From contig NZ_JAMKMR010000007.1 in NCBI RefSeq assembly GCF_023634645.1, positions 1 through 64,000 on the forward strand: a stretch of DNA of 64,000 bases, given 5' to 3'. Shown here piece by piece: positions 24,836 to 33,730 of the stretch. The DNA is from Vibrio sinus (GTDB lineage Bacteria > Pseudomonadota > Gammaproteobacteria > Enterobacterales > Vibrionaceae). Numbering within the stretch: position 1 is the stretch's first letter; each line of letters begins with the position of its first letter. Below the pieces are notes generated by a model. The model saw only the letters and a list, made by a program, of their open reading frames with translations, ran no database searches and was not told the DNA's origin. The translations under genes and the position numbers were made by a program.

Positions 24836-25339
24836 TTATTTCTCAACCAAAACATAATAGAAATGAAACTTGGCGTTCCATAGAATGATGACATTTCCAG
24901 ATCGATAAATGAAATCAATCCTCCTTTTCACTACATCGGCATCATCAATAATATCAAAGTTACGATAACGAGATGCATGTTCTATGTTTGATATCTCTGC
25001 TCCTTGCTGTTTGACAACATGTGTCGTCAGCTGAAACACTCCATCTTCATAAGAAGACAAAGAGCCTGATATAGCAAACTGAGAAAAATACTTATAGCCA
25101 GCCTCTTTGATAAATATATTTCCATGAAAGTCATTATCGGAAAAACTTACATCGACTATCTTATGCAATGAATCCAATATTGGACCGTAGTGCACATTAG
25201 AAATATAATCTCCGTTGACAACTTCTATATTTTCTTTTTTAAAATACTCATAGGAGTATAAATAAAATCCAATAGAAAATAATAACCAAAGCACAATGTA
25301 TCTATTGGGTTTGACCAAAAACTGATAGTACGGTTTCAT
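24836..25339 (-). CDS. Membrane-anchored FidL/ToxS-like protein, paralog A
   Basis: A 167-aa protein with one N-terminal transmembrane helix (YIVLWLLFSIGFYLYSYEYF) and a periplasmic beta-rich domain. It is a clear paralog of the 167-aa protein about 21 kb away: both share phrases such as VVNG-Y, YGPILDS-HK, HGNIFIKE-GYK-FSQF, DGVFQL and IDD-D-VKR. The other copy lies just upstream of a ToxR-like regulator, so this family probably modulates such regulators in the manner of ToxS, TcpH or FidL; that is inference. Here no regulator is adjacent. The ATG is chosen to match the paralog's length; a GTG 11 codons earlier is possible. Confidence 0.75.
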   Translation of the reverse strand: MKPYYQFLVKPNRYIVLWLLFSIGFYLYSYEYFKKENIEVVNGDYISNVHYGPILDSLHKIVDVSFSDNDFHGNIFIKEAGYKYFSQFAISGSLSSYEDGVFQLTTHVVKQQGAEISNIEHASRYRNFDIIDDADVVKRRIDFIYRSGNVIILWNAKFHFYYVLVEK

Positions 25340-25613
25340 AGGCACTGTAATCTGAAGATAATCGTTGAACACCTTATATCACTCTAGCTCGAATTTACCA
25401 TTCATGAAAGAAAACACTGTCTCTACACCACAATAATATGCGTCAAGAGTCCTTTGCGTTTCACACTGATAATGGACTCTGAACAGACTCTACCGACTTT
25501 ACTGTGAGCATGTATGTAGTAAATGAAGGCCTCACTATTAGGCAAGGCTCCAAAAGTGAGGCAATCAAAATGGACGGTTCTATAGGTCGCGCCAATTTCT
25601 CAGTTTCACCACA

Positions 25614-26324
25614 TTAACTATCGATGAGTTCCAACACATTATTATTTAGTGACAATGACACACTATCATCAGAATTCATATCGGTGTAATAAAATCCTTT
25701 GTATTCAATAGAGCTTTCATTCACTCGTGCCTTACTAACCAGAATATTAATCGCTTTCTGACTTCCCATCAGGAACAGACCGCAGCTATTTCCGTCTTCA
25801 GATTGACCTAGATCTGTTGCTAAATGTAAGTTATCGTTTGGATTCAGTGAGTAAGAAGCAAACACGCTGTTATCTAGATGGCATCCTACCCCATAAAATA
25901 TATTAAAGAATGGGTCCGAGGTTGAGTTCTTGATAATCGCTCTGGCTAAACTTGCATGAAAGACTTTCTGGGCAACAATAACGTTTGACAAAGTGGGATA
26001 GATAAGCGCAGTACCGTCATATCCCATTTTCAATTTATCTGGAATAGCAGAAAGTTCTCCATTATGAGCGAAAAAAGCTACGTTCGCTGAGCTTTTTCCA
26101 ACTTTAGAAGCGTAGATACTACAAAAATCTGCTGCATCGTCATTAAATTCAATACTATCGCCACCATTAACAAAAGTGGGAGAACGAAAGCCACAGTTTA
26201 CCTTAGTCTTTAACATTATCGGTGTTGATAAGTGGTTGGTAAGTTGATATGAAGACGCGTTACTATATGCGGAAATAGCACAGAGCATTGGAATAATTGC
26301 CATATATCGACTCAATATTTTCAT
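25614..26324 (-). CDS. Secreted four-Cys protein, paralog A
   Basis: A 236-aa exported protein (signal peptide about residues 1-23: AIIPMLCAISAYSNA). The mature part has cysteines at CGF, FCSIY, GCHLDN and SCGLFLM, ending in a strand-rich tail (ESSIEYKGFYYTDMNSDDSVSLSL). The second, minus-strand copy about 1.7 kb away shares the same cysteines and the ending motif (YTD...DD). No function is recognised; the spacing suggests two disulfides in a beta-sandwich. Start chosen at MKILSRYMAI, behind AAGGAAC. It is divergent from a small secreted protein gene and both may share the AT-rich intergenic region. Confidence 0.7.
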   Translation of the reverse strand: MKILSRYMAIIPMLCAISAYSNASSYQLTNHLSTPIMLKTKVNCGFRSPTFVNGGDSIEFNDDAADFCSIYASKVGKSSANVAFFAHNGELSAIPDKLKMGYDGTALIYPTLSNVIVAQKVFHASLARAIIKNSTSDPFFNIFYGVGCHLDNSVFASYSLNPNDNLHLATDLGQSEDGNSCGLFLMGSQKAINILVSKARVNESSIEYKGFYYTDMNSDDSVSLSLNNNVLELIDS

Positions 26325-26638
26325 TATATAAGTAGTTCCTTTGATAAATACGCCATTAGCACTAGTTATAGCACCAGTCATAATGCGTGAGGTGGTTATT
26401 TGCGATTTATTTTTTTGGCTGATTTCCAATCGCATTCAGTGGAACCAGACAATATCAACATAATAAACTTTTGATAATCTAACTTTCCGATAAAACTATG
26501 GTAATTTAATCATAATATTATAATAAGAAAGGGATTAAAGGAAAGTTATTATATAAGTAAGATTAAACTATCTATCAGTTCAATAATAAGTTTACTTATA
26601 ATTTTGCTTCTATAATGACTGTCTAGGAGACTCACTCA
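26325..26638. other. AT-rich divergent promoter region
   Basis: A 314-base region between two divergent secreted-protein genes. A TATAAT sequence near 26612 fits a -10 box for the + strand gene; AGGAG follows it at about 26626. No repeats or operators were identified. Confidence 0.4.
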
Positions 26639-27187
26639 ATGAAGTATGCATTATTTTGTTCAATGTTGTTAAGCACCACTGCGTTCCAATCCCAAGCTCT
26701 CATTATCGACAACACTAGTGTGGATGATTATCACTATCGTGTTCTGACAGACAATGTAGAAACCTCGAGCGGAGACATCCTCTCAGGTCAGATAATTACT
26801 CTACCTGGAGGGGGCGGTTCCATTGATTTTCTTATCGAGATGGCCCCTTTGCATGCTCAAGGGCAAAAGTTTCACTTTACCTATGAATCAATTAGCCGAA
26901 GCATTGCTGATCCTAACGATCAAAGCCGGGTTGCCAACTTGACAGCTTTCAATGACAGTATGAGTGATACGTTTGATTATAGAAACTTAGCCGTGCACCA
27001 ATACGCCCCTCCTCTAGGAAGTGATATTGATGAAGGAAAGTCTAAAATATTACTGCGTAATCATGCCAAAGCGGTATATTTTTTCTGGGGGATTAATGAA
27101 CAAGAATACCCCATATCATCAGGAGCACTCACAGTTCCGGAATGGAAAAGTAAAGATAATGCCAGTCACGCTCTTGCCAAATCATGA
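26639..27187 (+). CDS. Small secreted protein, unknown function
   Basis: A 182-aa exported protein with a signal peptide (MKYALFCSMLLSTTAFQSQA). The mature part has a GGGGS turn (ITLPGGGGSIDFLIEM) and no cysteines, so it is unlike its neighbours. I cannot name a family; a beta-rich fold is likely from the alternating hydrophobic pattern in its first half. AGGAG precedes the start by a suitable distance. It lies between the two four-Cys paralogs but on the opposite strand. Confidence 0.65.
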   Translation: MKYALFCSMLLSTTAFQSQALIIDNTSVDDYHYRVLTDNVETSSGDILSGQIITLPGGGGSIDFLIEMAPLHAQGQKFHFTYESISRSIADPNDQSRVANLTAFNDSMSDTFDYRNLAVHQYAPPLGSDIDEGKSKILLRNHAKAVYFFWGINEQEYPISSGALTVPEWKSKDNASHALAKS

Positions 27188-27343
27188 GGTTAAACTTTAA
27201 TACTATTCAAAAATCAAAATTATCCACAAAGTCGCTTGGTGCTTACAGAGTTGTTTAAAAAGTGCGACTACCAAAGCAGTTTGACAATCTAACAAACAAG
27301 CGATTTGGCTTAGTCACACCTTTAAAGACATCAAAAGTTCGAT

Positions 27344-28078
27344 TTAGTGATACTGTTCAACGATTGCAATCCCTGATTGTGACGTATCTCGTTGTATTGT
27401 CAGCTCATCATCGAGCTTGCTATCGGTATAGTAATAATGCTCAAAGTAAATAGATTGATCATTTATCGGCTTGTTTGTCACGTAAATGCCAATAGATTCA
27501 CTATATGAGCCATTCATCAAGTACAACGCACATCCTGTCGGTGATTCAAATTTTGCAGTGTCCAAAGAAAGAAACAAGGTATCATAGGAGTTAAACAAGT
27601 CAAAATGAGTGTTGACTGGATTGTCGTCAGCGTGACACCCCGCTGTGGTAAATATTGTGCTGAAATAGAAAGGCGTGGCATTTCTAAGCGGCACCCTCGC
27701 CATGCTTTCGGGGATCACTAACTGGTGAAATGTGAGTCTGTCCCCATTAATTGAGGTGTCCGTGCCATCATACTGAAAGATCACATCTTCGGGAATTATC
27801 CCCACACCTTCATCTATTTTAGTCAAAACAAAGTCCGCCTTATGCTTGCCAGCGTCCCCACCGATCACACAATAATTATCCTTAAGCCGAATCGCAACAC
27901 TGCCAGATGGGGCCACTTGATATTGATCAGGCGTGCAACCATCAGCACTGTTAAAAATAATGGGCTCACTCGTATAATTCGTCACATAAATGTCTCCGGC
28001 ATCGGCACTCATACTCAGTAATGACGTCGTACTGATTAAGAACGCGAACTTGTTCATCATAATCTTCCTCAAATTCAT
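27344..28078 (-). CDS. Secreted four-Cys protein, paralog B
   Basis: A 244-aa exported protein with a signal peptide (NKFAFLISTTSLLSMSADA). It shares with the paralog at 25614-26324 the cysteine layout (DGC, NYC, AGCHADDN, GCALYLM), the loop FFxIF/FYFSTIF before GCH, and the ending SIYFEHYYYTDSKLDDELTI. Sequence identity is modest, so the duplication is old. Function unknown; a secreted binding or inhibitory role is only a guess. The start behind AAGGAGTTTT is ambiguous: two consecutive ATG codons and a third ATG pair seven codons later (behind GAGGAAG) are all possible. Confidence 0.7.
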   Translation of the reverse strand: MNLRKIMMNKFAFLISTTSLLSMSADAGDIYVTNYTSEPIIFNSADGCTPDQYQVAPSGSVAIRLKDNYCVIGGDAGKHKADFVLTKIDEGVGIIPEDVIFQYDGTDTSINGDRLTFHQLVIPESMARVPLRNATPFYFSTIFTTAGCHADDNPVNTHFDLFNSYDTLFLSLDTAKFESPTGCALYLMNGSYSESIGIYVTNKPINDQSIYFEHYYYTDSKLDDELTIQRDTSQSGIAIVEQYH

Positions 28079-28863
28079 CATAAAACTCCTTAATTATTTC
28101 TAGATTCAATCCGCTACTTATTCAACGATAATTACACCATCGTAAAAAATGTAAAATAAACTTTAACGTTTCGTGTAGTTTAATCGACCTACCTTATCTC
28201 CTTCCCCTACCGATATCCTGAAAATAATCGTCACTTCTAATTAATTTCTGATTCGTATTCAATGAAAAGTTGGATTACCTATTTAATCCTACATAAAAAC
28301 AATAACATCAACACAGAAATGAAAAATAAAAATACCATTAATAAACTAATAATAAATATAAAAATGTCGTTCTATCGATTATGAATCTCTATTCTAGAAT
28401 TGTGCTTTCTTTTATAAAGTTATTGTTTAATCATGTGATACGCTACATTATTGACGTTTGTTGCTTCCATTCATAGCTCGGAAATCTCGTACTATAGCGA
28501 CCTCGATAACCTTCACCAAAGATAAAGTTGCTGCATCTGCAAGTAACTATGAAAAAAGAAGTTTAATGTTTTTTTAGTTATTTATTATTGTTTTTTTCCA
28601 GCGCTATTCACAGCATGTTGTGGAAGAATATAAGGCGAATATATTGTGCGAGATCATACAGACAGACTTTCAAGTCAATGATGACACGATGAATGAGTGA
28701 TGCTTTTAACCAGGCTACAATTGAATGCTTGAGGTTAAAGGAGGTATTACGCACATTTAGTGCTGTTAATTGGCCATTATCTCCAGTCGAATCTGTTCGT
28801 GACCATGCACCATAGATATTGGGCTTAAAACACCCATCAACCTTATAACCAGAGTGATTTATT
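28079..28863. other. Very AT-rich region without a convincing gene
   Basis: A 785-base region. The first 500 bases are extremely AT-rich with poly-A/T runs. From about 28600 the GC rises and a short minus-strand open frame (95 codons) appears, but its composition and lack of ribosome binding site make a gene unlikely. A short peptide-like frame on the + strand near 28690-28810 (about 40 codons) could be a remnant of something unrecognised. Confidence 0.4.
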
Positions 28864-29277
28864 ATGTTCAGAATTAGCCTCAAAATCCTCATCACAGTAT
28901 TTGTTGTATCGTCTTTCTCAGCGCATGCTGGTATAAAGAAGCGAGAGCTTTTTTCTGCTGAGTTACCAACTGGTAAGAACTATAAGATGGTCACCAATTT
29001 CGTTACCTTGACCGAAGGCCAATCGTTACCTCATCACATTCATCATGGTATTGAATTTGGTTGTATCGAATCAGGCTTGTTAACACTTTATATTCGAGGA
29101 GAAAAGACTGCATTGCTCCATGAGGGAGAATGTTATCAAGTGCCAAACAAGACTGAGCATTGGGCCAATGCACAAGAAAACACCACCTTAGTAGCAAGTT
29201 GGGTCGTAGATGTCAATCAACCTTTAATGGACACTCGCCTCCCTGCTGGTCGTTCGAATAAGACTTCAACTCATTGA
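28864..29277 (+). CDS. Exported cupin-domain protein
   Basis: A 137-aa small protein with a signal peptide (about residues 1-22: FVVSSFSAHA). The cupin motif is visible as LPHHIHHGIEFGCIESGLLTLYI (three histidines and a Glu, motif 1) and GECYQVPNKTEHWANA (motif 2 His). Such single cupins bind a metal or small ligand in the periplasm; substrate unknown. No strong ribosome binding site is seen. An IS1 fragment follows about 50 bases after the stop. Confidence 0.8.
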   Translation: MFRISLKILITVFVVSSFSAHAGIKKRELFSAELPTGKNYKMVTNFVTLTEGQSLPHHIHHGIEFGCIESGLLTLYIRGEKTALLHEGECYQVPNKTEHWANAQENTTLVASWVVDVNQPLMDTRLPAGRSNKTSTH

Positions 29278-29325
29278 TATAGTGTAACCCAGTGTCTGGG
29301 CAAGTTGTCTAGCTCGCACCGAAGC

Positions 29326-29430
29326 TGCCTACCGATTTTGTAAACAAGCTAAGCCTGTGAGAAAGCATGGAAGCTCGGTGCAAAAGAAAACATCATCGAT
29401 ATGACGATGAATAACTCAGGATTGCATTAT
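29326..29430 (+). pseudogene. insA: IS1-family insA remnant
   Basis: Two short in-frame pieces translate to AYRFCKQAKPVRKHGSS and, after a frameshift with an apparent internal deletion, GAKENIIDMTMNNSGLHYTG. They match the zinc-finger and helical parts of IS1 InsA and correspond closely to the larger IS1 copy near 35.6 kb (YRFCSQTDPVMKHGRN). No insB or terminal repeats were found here. Confidence 0.7.
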
Positions 29431-29454
29431 ACAGGCTATCTCACTCTGTTGTTC

Positions 29455-30168
29455 TCAGCCATTATTTTTTAAAATGCATATATAAAGGCCTTGATTATCA
29501 ATAAGTTCAACCAGAGATAAGTTTGTATCCACAATTAACTCACTGACTTGTTTTATACTTTTAGGCAAGGTATTAGGTACAATGATATTGTTAGTATTTT
29601 TCAGGTTTTCAACAAAGGCTGATCCAAGAGGGTGACTTATCACGATTAGTCCACTACCACTCAACATATTCGACATGTTTTTTAATGCAGAAGATTGATT
29701 TAGTATATTACCAAAGCAAGCATTACAATATATCAGGTCATACTCTACTGGGTTGATAAAACTGGATATATCACCCAAATAAACTTCAACATCTGGGTAT
29801 TGTAATTTGACATGTTCCAACTGATTTGAAGATAAATCCAAAGCATGGATACATACATTGGAAAATAGACACTCAATATACTTTATTAGCACTCCAGTAC
29901 CAGTGCCTACATCTAAAATGTTGTAGGTTGCATATGGGCTTTTCGCTATGTGACTCTTAGGGCTAGAAACAATTTTCTGCAACCTTGGTTCCGTGAAGTT
30001 GGGTCTAGATTCTTTTGATGCGTACCAATGTGACTCTTCATCGAAAAACACTTTTTGGATATTAATAAACTCCTCGTGCGATAACTCATCCTTCAAATAC
30101 TGTAGCTTGGAGTTAGAGTCAGAATGAGTATTCAGGAGCGCTTTGATATGTTCGATTTCCTTCGTCAT
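29455..30168 (-). CDS. SAM-dependent class I methyltransferase
   Basis: A 237-aa cytoplasmic protein. The SAM-binding loop ILDVGTGTGVLIKYIE lies near residue 92, with the acidic residue of motif II in IHALDLSSNQLEHV and motif III as VEVYLGDISSFI. The N-terminal 80 residues form a helical extension (IEHIKALLNTHSDSNSKLQYL). C-terminal LVELIDNQGLYICILKN completes the fold. The substrate is unknown. It ends close to the IS1 remnant, and its AT-rich coding sequence fits recent acquisition. A ribosome binding site is weak (GTGAAATG). Confidence 0.8.
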   Translation of the reverse strand: MTKEIEHIKALLNTHSDSNSKLQYLKDELSHEEFINIQKVFFDEESHWYASKESRPNFTEPRLQKIVSSPKSHIAKSPYATYNILDVGTGTGVLIKYIECLFSNVCIHALDLSSNQLEHVKLQYPDVEVYLGDISSFINPVEYDLIYCNACFGNILNQSSALKNMSNMLSGSGLIVISHPLGSAFVENLKNTNNIIVPNTLPKSIKQVSELIVDTNLSLVELIDNQGLYICILKNNG

Positions 30169-30340
30169 TTCACACCACCAATTTTACTATTCAACATCTA
30201 TATGACTAGCATATCGTTTCTGTAATCTAAATCACTGTTTGTATACTTTTACTTTTTCTAAACAGCCTCAAAGCCTTTGATAGTGGCATACGTCGTTTTC
30301 ATGAGCTTAAAGCTATAAACAGGAATAATGTTGCCATACA

Positions 30341-31048
30341 TTACTTCCAATCTAATAGGCCATACTTACTCAGTATCTGGTCCAGCTTTCCATTCCTTCT
30401 AAGTTCAATAACCCCTTCGCTAAGCTCTTTTGAAAGGGCGGTTGAAGAAGCTTTATCTTTGGGGTTAAACCCAACGTAAAGATCTTCTCCGCGGGTGCAT
30501 GAAGATGTTGTTATCCCATTGATTTCATTTTTTTTTAAATAAAACCTCATACCGTTTTCTTCAATAAAGAAAGACTTTATCCGACCTTTTTTTAACATTT
30601 TCACTCCACGAGATAGTGCATCGACGCCAGATAGATAATTGATATTGTCTTTATCCGTCTGGATACCATCTAATGAGTAACCGGTAAACGTCCCTACTTT
30701 AAACTTGCTCAGCTCATCTATAGTCATATCTTTATTTTCATCCAATACAAAAAAGCACGAGCGCTGTATACCAATGGTTTCGACAGGGTAAATTAGCAAA
30801 GGCGCTTCAGATTTTGTAGGTGTCAATAATGCGTCTAAATCTCCATTCACTGTATTTATCACTGCTCTTTTCCATGGAAGATAATAGATATCAGCGTTGT
30901 GATATATTTCTTTCACTATATCAACAACATACCCAGAATTAGTGCTCTTACAATGGTAGGGACAATAATCAAGTGTTCCAATAGAAACTCGTTCTTTAGA
31001 AGCTAAGTTGAACGAAACAAAAAGAATAAGAAGTATAAAAGCTTTCAT
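30341..31048 (-). CDS. Periplasmic solute-binding (SBP_bac_3-like) protein
   Basis: A 235-aa exported protein; signal peptide about residues 1-17 (AFILLILFVSFNLA). The two-lobe amino-acid-binding fold is recognised from RVSIGTLDYCPYHC, YLPWKRAVINTVNGDLDALLTPTKSE, VGTFTGYSLDGI and the ending LRRNGKLDQILSKYGLLDW. No permease or ATPase genes adjoin it, so it is a stand-alone receptor, possibly for a sensor or for scavenging. Two pairs of cysteines (CPYHC; CTR later) could form disulfides. Confidence 0.85.
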   Translation of the reverse strand: MKAFILLILFVSFNLASKERVSIGTLDYCPYHCKSTNSGYVVDIVKEIYHNADIYYLPWKRAVINTVNGDLDALLTPTKSEAPLLIYPVETIGIQRSCFFVLDENKDMTIDELSKFKVGTFTGYSLDGIQTDKDNINYLSGVDALSRGVKMLKKGRIKSFFIEENGMRFYLKKNEINGITTSSCTRGEDLYVGFNPKDKASSTALSKELSEGVIELRRNGKLDQILSKYGLLDWK

Positions 31049-31206
31049 ATCTTGCTCTCTTTAACATGACATTCTGTTGTACTTAATTACTATAGTAGAA
31101 TAAACGATTTTCTCTATCTCCAGAATACACACAGACTTAGCCGGCACTAGTATGCACTTAAGTAAGTCGACCCATTTTTTTTATATCAATTACTTGAAAA
31201 TTAAAA

Positions 31207-31908
31207 TCAAGACACGACGTTAGACCAAACCCTAGGAGACTGCCTTTGACTGAGAGGGAGTAAACGCGCCTTCAAAGAGATCCGCTGACACACCAAGCGT
31301 AAGTTATACTTGATGAGTTCACTGACAAGCTTGTTGTGGTTTGGCAATGCATGAGGGCCAAGCGCACGTTCACCTGCTATAAGCCCCGGGCCGATAACTA
31401 AGCTTAAAAAGGTCATAACCAAAACCGCATTGGACATCGGCTCATCACTTAGTGCGCGACGATTCACACTTAGCCCCGAATGCACCAGTTGTTCAACAAA
31501 CCCATGGATCACCTCTTCTAACTGCACGCGCTCCACGTTGAACTTAGGCAAGATCAAGATTTTAAAAACGAATGTAGACAGTTTTGGGCGGGTTTTAAGT
31601 AGTGTAAATATCGATTTGAACAGCGTATAAAGATGTATTGAATTTGGCTGAATTAAATACTGCTCAAGTGCGGTATACACTGGGTGAAAGATATGCTCTA
31701 CTGAGCTACGAAATAGGCCTGGTTTGCTGCCAAAGTAATACTTGATTAACGAACTGCTCACCTTGGCTTTACTTGCAATCAGACGTGTTGACACCTTGTC
31801 ATACGGCATTGCGACAAATAGATCCGCAGAGACCGTAACCAGTGCCCCTCTTACATCTCGACTCGATCCTAGTAATGGTCGGCCCACTCTTCCTTGTTTG
31901 TTGTTCAT
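31207..31908 (-). CDS. TetR-family transcriptional regulator
   Basis: A 233-aa repressor-like protein. The N-terminal helix-turn-helix is LFVAMPYDKVSTRLIASKAKVSSSLIKYYFGSKPGLF (residues about 30-68), preceded by a basic stretch. The C-terminal part is helical and variable, suggesting an unknown ligand. AGGAGGATAGC precedes the ATG. It is divergent from the small Cys-rich gene and may control it or itself through the 395-base intergenic region; no operator could be identified. Confidence 0.88.
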   Translation of the reverse strand: MNNKQGRVGRPLLGSSRDVRGALVTVSADLFVAMPYDKVSTRLIASKAKVSSSLIKYYFGSKPGLFRSSVEHIFHPVYTALEQYLIQPNSIHLYTLFKSIFTLLKTRPKLSTFVFKILILPKFNVERVQLEEVIHGFVEQLVHSGLSVNRRALSDEPMSNAVLVMTFLSLVIGPGLIAGERALGPHALPNHNKLVSELIKYNLRLVCQRISLKARLLPLSQRQSPRVWSNVVS

Positions 31909-32303
31909 GCTATCCTCCTTGGGTAAGGGTTGTTTTTAGTTACCAGTGTTACTCGAGCAAAACTGAATAACCAATAAAATACTATAAATCAGAACTTTAC
32001 CATTCATTACGGCGTGATATAACACCAGACACCCCACATCGAGCTCGATTATTCTTTTAGTCGAGTTTTTTTAGTTAACTTTTATCACCGCTATGATATC
32101 TATAATCCACACTCGGATTTTTGATGCTGATTTTAAGCTTGTGATGTAACAGTGAGATAAGACATCTCTCACCACCCGACATATTTATCACCAATGGCAC
32201 TGGATTTTTTCATAGAAAAGTCGCAAATAACTCTCTATGAACGGCATAAAAATTAGGCAACTATAACTTTTTATTATTCTCAGCCTTGAGGTCCACGAGA
32301 TAT
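31909..32303. other. Intergenic region with a weak hairpin and T-run
   Basis: A 395-base AT-rich region between divergent genes. A short stem (CTCGA...TCGAG) followed by TTTTTTT on the + strand lies at about 32043-32070, in front of the small Cys-rich gene, and could be a leader terminator. No other structure was identified. Confidence 0.4.
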
Positions 32304-32612
32304 ATGAACCCACACGTATTGATTGAATTTCACCGCCAAATCAACGGCAACGTTTGTCATGACTGTATGGCTATTCGCCATATTGAGTTGTCCGATATGG
32401 GCGTCTGCTCACAATGCGGTAATCTAGCCCAATGCCTAGATGCTGATTTGATAGCGTATTACCAAAGCCGGTTACTCAGCCACGAGTTTATATGGCGGTA
32501 TTTACCCATGCTACGCGCACTTGGTAGCTGTGGTGAGGTGTACTCTATTGAGCATATCGCGAGGGTGTACAACAAGCTTATTGAAGAAAATACATTTGGA
32601 TCAGAAAATTAA
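32304..32612 (+). CDS. Small protein with two Cys pairs (zinc-ribbon-like)
   Basis: A 102-aa protein containing VCHDCMAIRH and VCSQCGNLAQC, spaced about 18 residues apart, which together could bind one zinc ion. The remainder (DADLIAYYQSRLLSHEFIWRYLPMLRAL) is helical. No family is recognised; DNA or RNA binding is a possible role for such a ribbon. The ATG at MNPHVLIEF is chosen; a TTG six codons earlier is an alternative. A decayed folP gene follows. Confidence 0.55.
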   Translation: MNPHVLIEFHRQINGNVCHDCMAIRHIELSDMGVCSQCGNLAQCLDADLIAYYQSRLLSHEFIWRYLPMLRALGSCGEVYSIEHIARVYNKLIEENTFGSEN

Positions 32613-32929
32613 TTTATATCCTCCGCTTTCATCTTTTCACTCGCGAGCCAATCGCATCGATACCCACATCTGCCGTACTCTGCAGGAGTTAGGTTTGCCC
32701 GTCGTAATGTCCACGTCCTAGGTACAGAACAAACTGTTAATTGATAAGTTTTTATCTCCATATTTTATTATTACTTTTCATGGAGGTGTGCTCGAATTGG
32801 GTACAAAACCCCACAATAAGCACCATGATACCTTGTGCATATACGCATGTAATTGAAGCAATGTGCTCATCACTTAGATTTACGATCTTTCGCTTACTTC
32901 ATTTATATAGCTTAGACAAGGACACACCT
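32613..32929. other. Intergenic region before the folP remnant
   Basis: 317 bases between the small Cys-rich gene and the decayed folP. Several open frames cross it but none has a ribosome binding site or recognisable content. Nothing is identified. Confidence 0.4.
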
Positions 32930-33629
32930 TTGAAACTCGAAGCCAATGGAAAAATCCTCTCAATCGATCAGCCCAGGCAATGGGTATCCTCAATGTTACA
33001 CCTGACTCATTCTACGATGGAGGCCAGCACCATGGTTTGTATAGAGCACGCCAAAGCCGAGGACATGCTGGTGGCTGGTGTTGCCGTCATTGATGTCCGG
33101 GGAGAGTCCACCCGCCCCGTCCCCGTGGAGGTGGAAACCAGACGTGTGCTCCCCGTTATCGAGGCGTTAAAAAAACTACCCCAACGCTTGGATATCAGTC
33201 GATACCAGCTAGGCGCAAGTGATGCAGAAAAACCATCCTATCGCAACGTGGTCTCGGATGTGCTGCAGTTTTTGCACGAGTGTGCACTTGCTTGTCAGGA
33301 GGCAGGGATCGCCCGAGACAGACTCATCTTCGATCCGGGGTTTAGGTTTAGCAAAACACAACAGGATAGGACAATTATCGTTGCTCGCCAATCTCGAGGT
33401 GTTTCAGCTGCAAACGTTACCTATATTGGTTGACATGTCAAGAAAGTCGATGCTGTTTCAATTGCTTGAAAGTGACCCCTCTCAATGTCTGACAGCTAGT
33501 ATTGCCTGTGCCAGTATCGCCATGTTATAAGGTGCCCATTTACTTCGTGTACACGACTATAGGGAACCCCTCTATGCTATCAAAGTCCTCTCGGCGATGT
33601 CCGATCAATCGAGGGAAACACTGAGCTGA
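32930..33629 (+). pseudogene. folP: Decayed dihydropteroate synthase gene
   Basis: The frame resembles FolP, which makes dihydropteroate in folate synthesis, but is broken. Readable parts are LKLEANGKILSID...MLHLTHSTMEAST (ancestral GILNVTPDSF region lost), VAVIDVRGESTRP (motif DVGGESTRP with G to R), LPVIEALKKL, then, after loss of about 50 residues that normally carry the substrate loops, YRNVVSDVLQFLHECALACQEAGIARDRLIFDPGFRF. A frameshift follows; VDMSRKSMLFQLLESDPSQCLTASIACASIAML continues in another frame and, past a stop, GAHLLRVHDYREPLYAIKVL completes the C-terminus. It cannot make an active enzyme. A functional folP should exist elsewhere. Confidence 0.85.
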
Positions 33630-33730
33630 TTTTCAAGCTGGCAGATCAGTAGCCAATTTGAGCCCTTCAGCAATAGGGCCCAAGCCTACCTTTCCTTCTT
33701 GGGCGATAAGCCAGCCCCTCCAGCTGATTA

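Noticed and set aside
24836..25339. Calling this protein ToxS
   Set aside because: The layout is similar, but the residues do not match ToxS as I know it and no ToxR gene adjoins it; only a ToxS/FidL-like role is suggested.
28608..28895. Minus-strand open frame of 95 codons near the cupin gene
   Set aside because: No ribosome binding site, overlaps the cupin start on the other strand, and its composition gives no family; treated as non-coding or an unidentified remnant.
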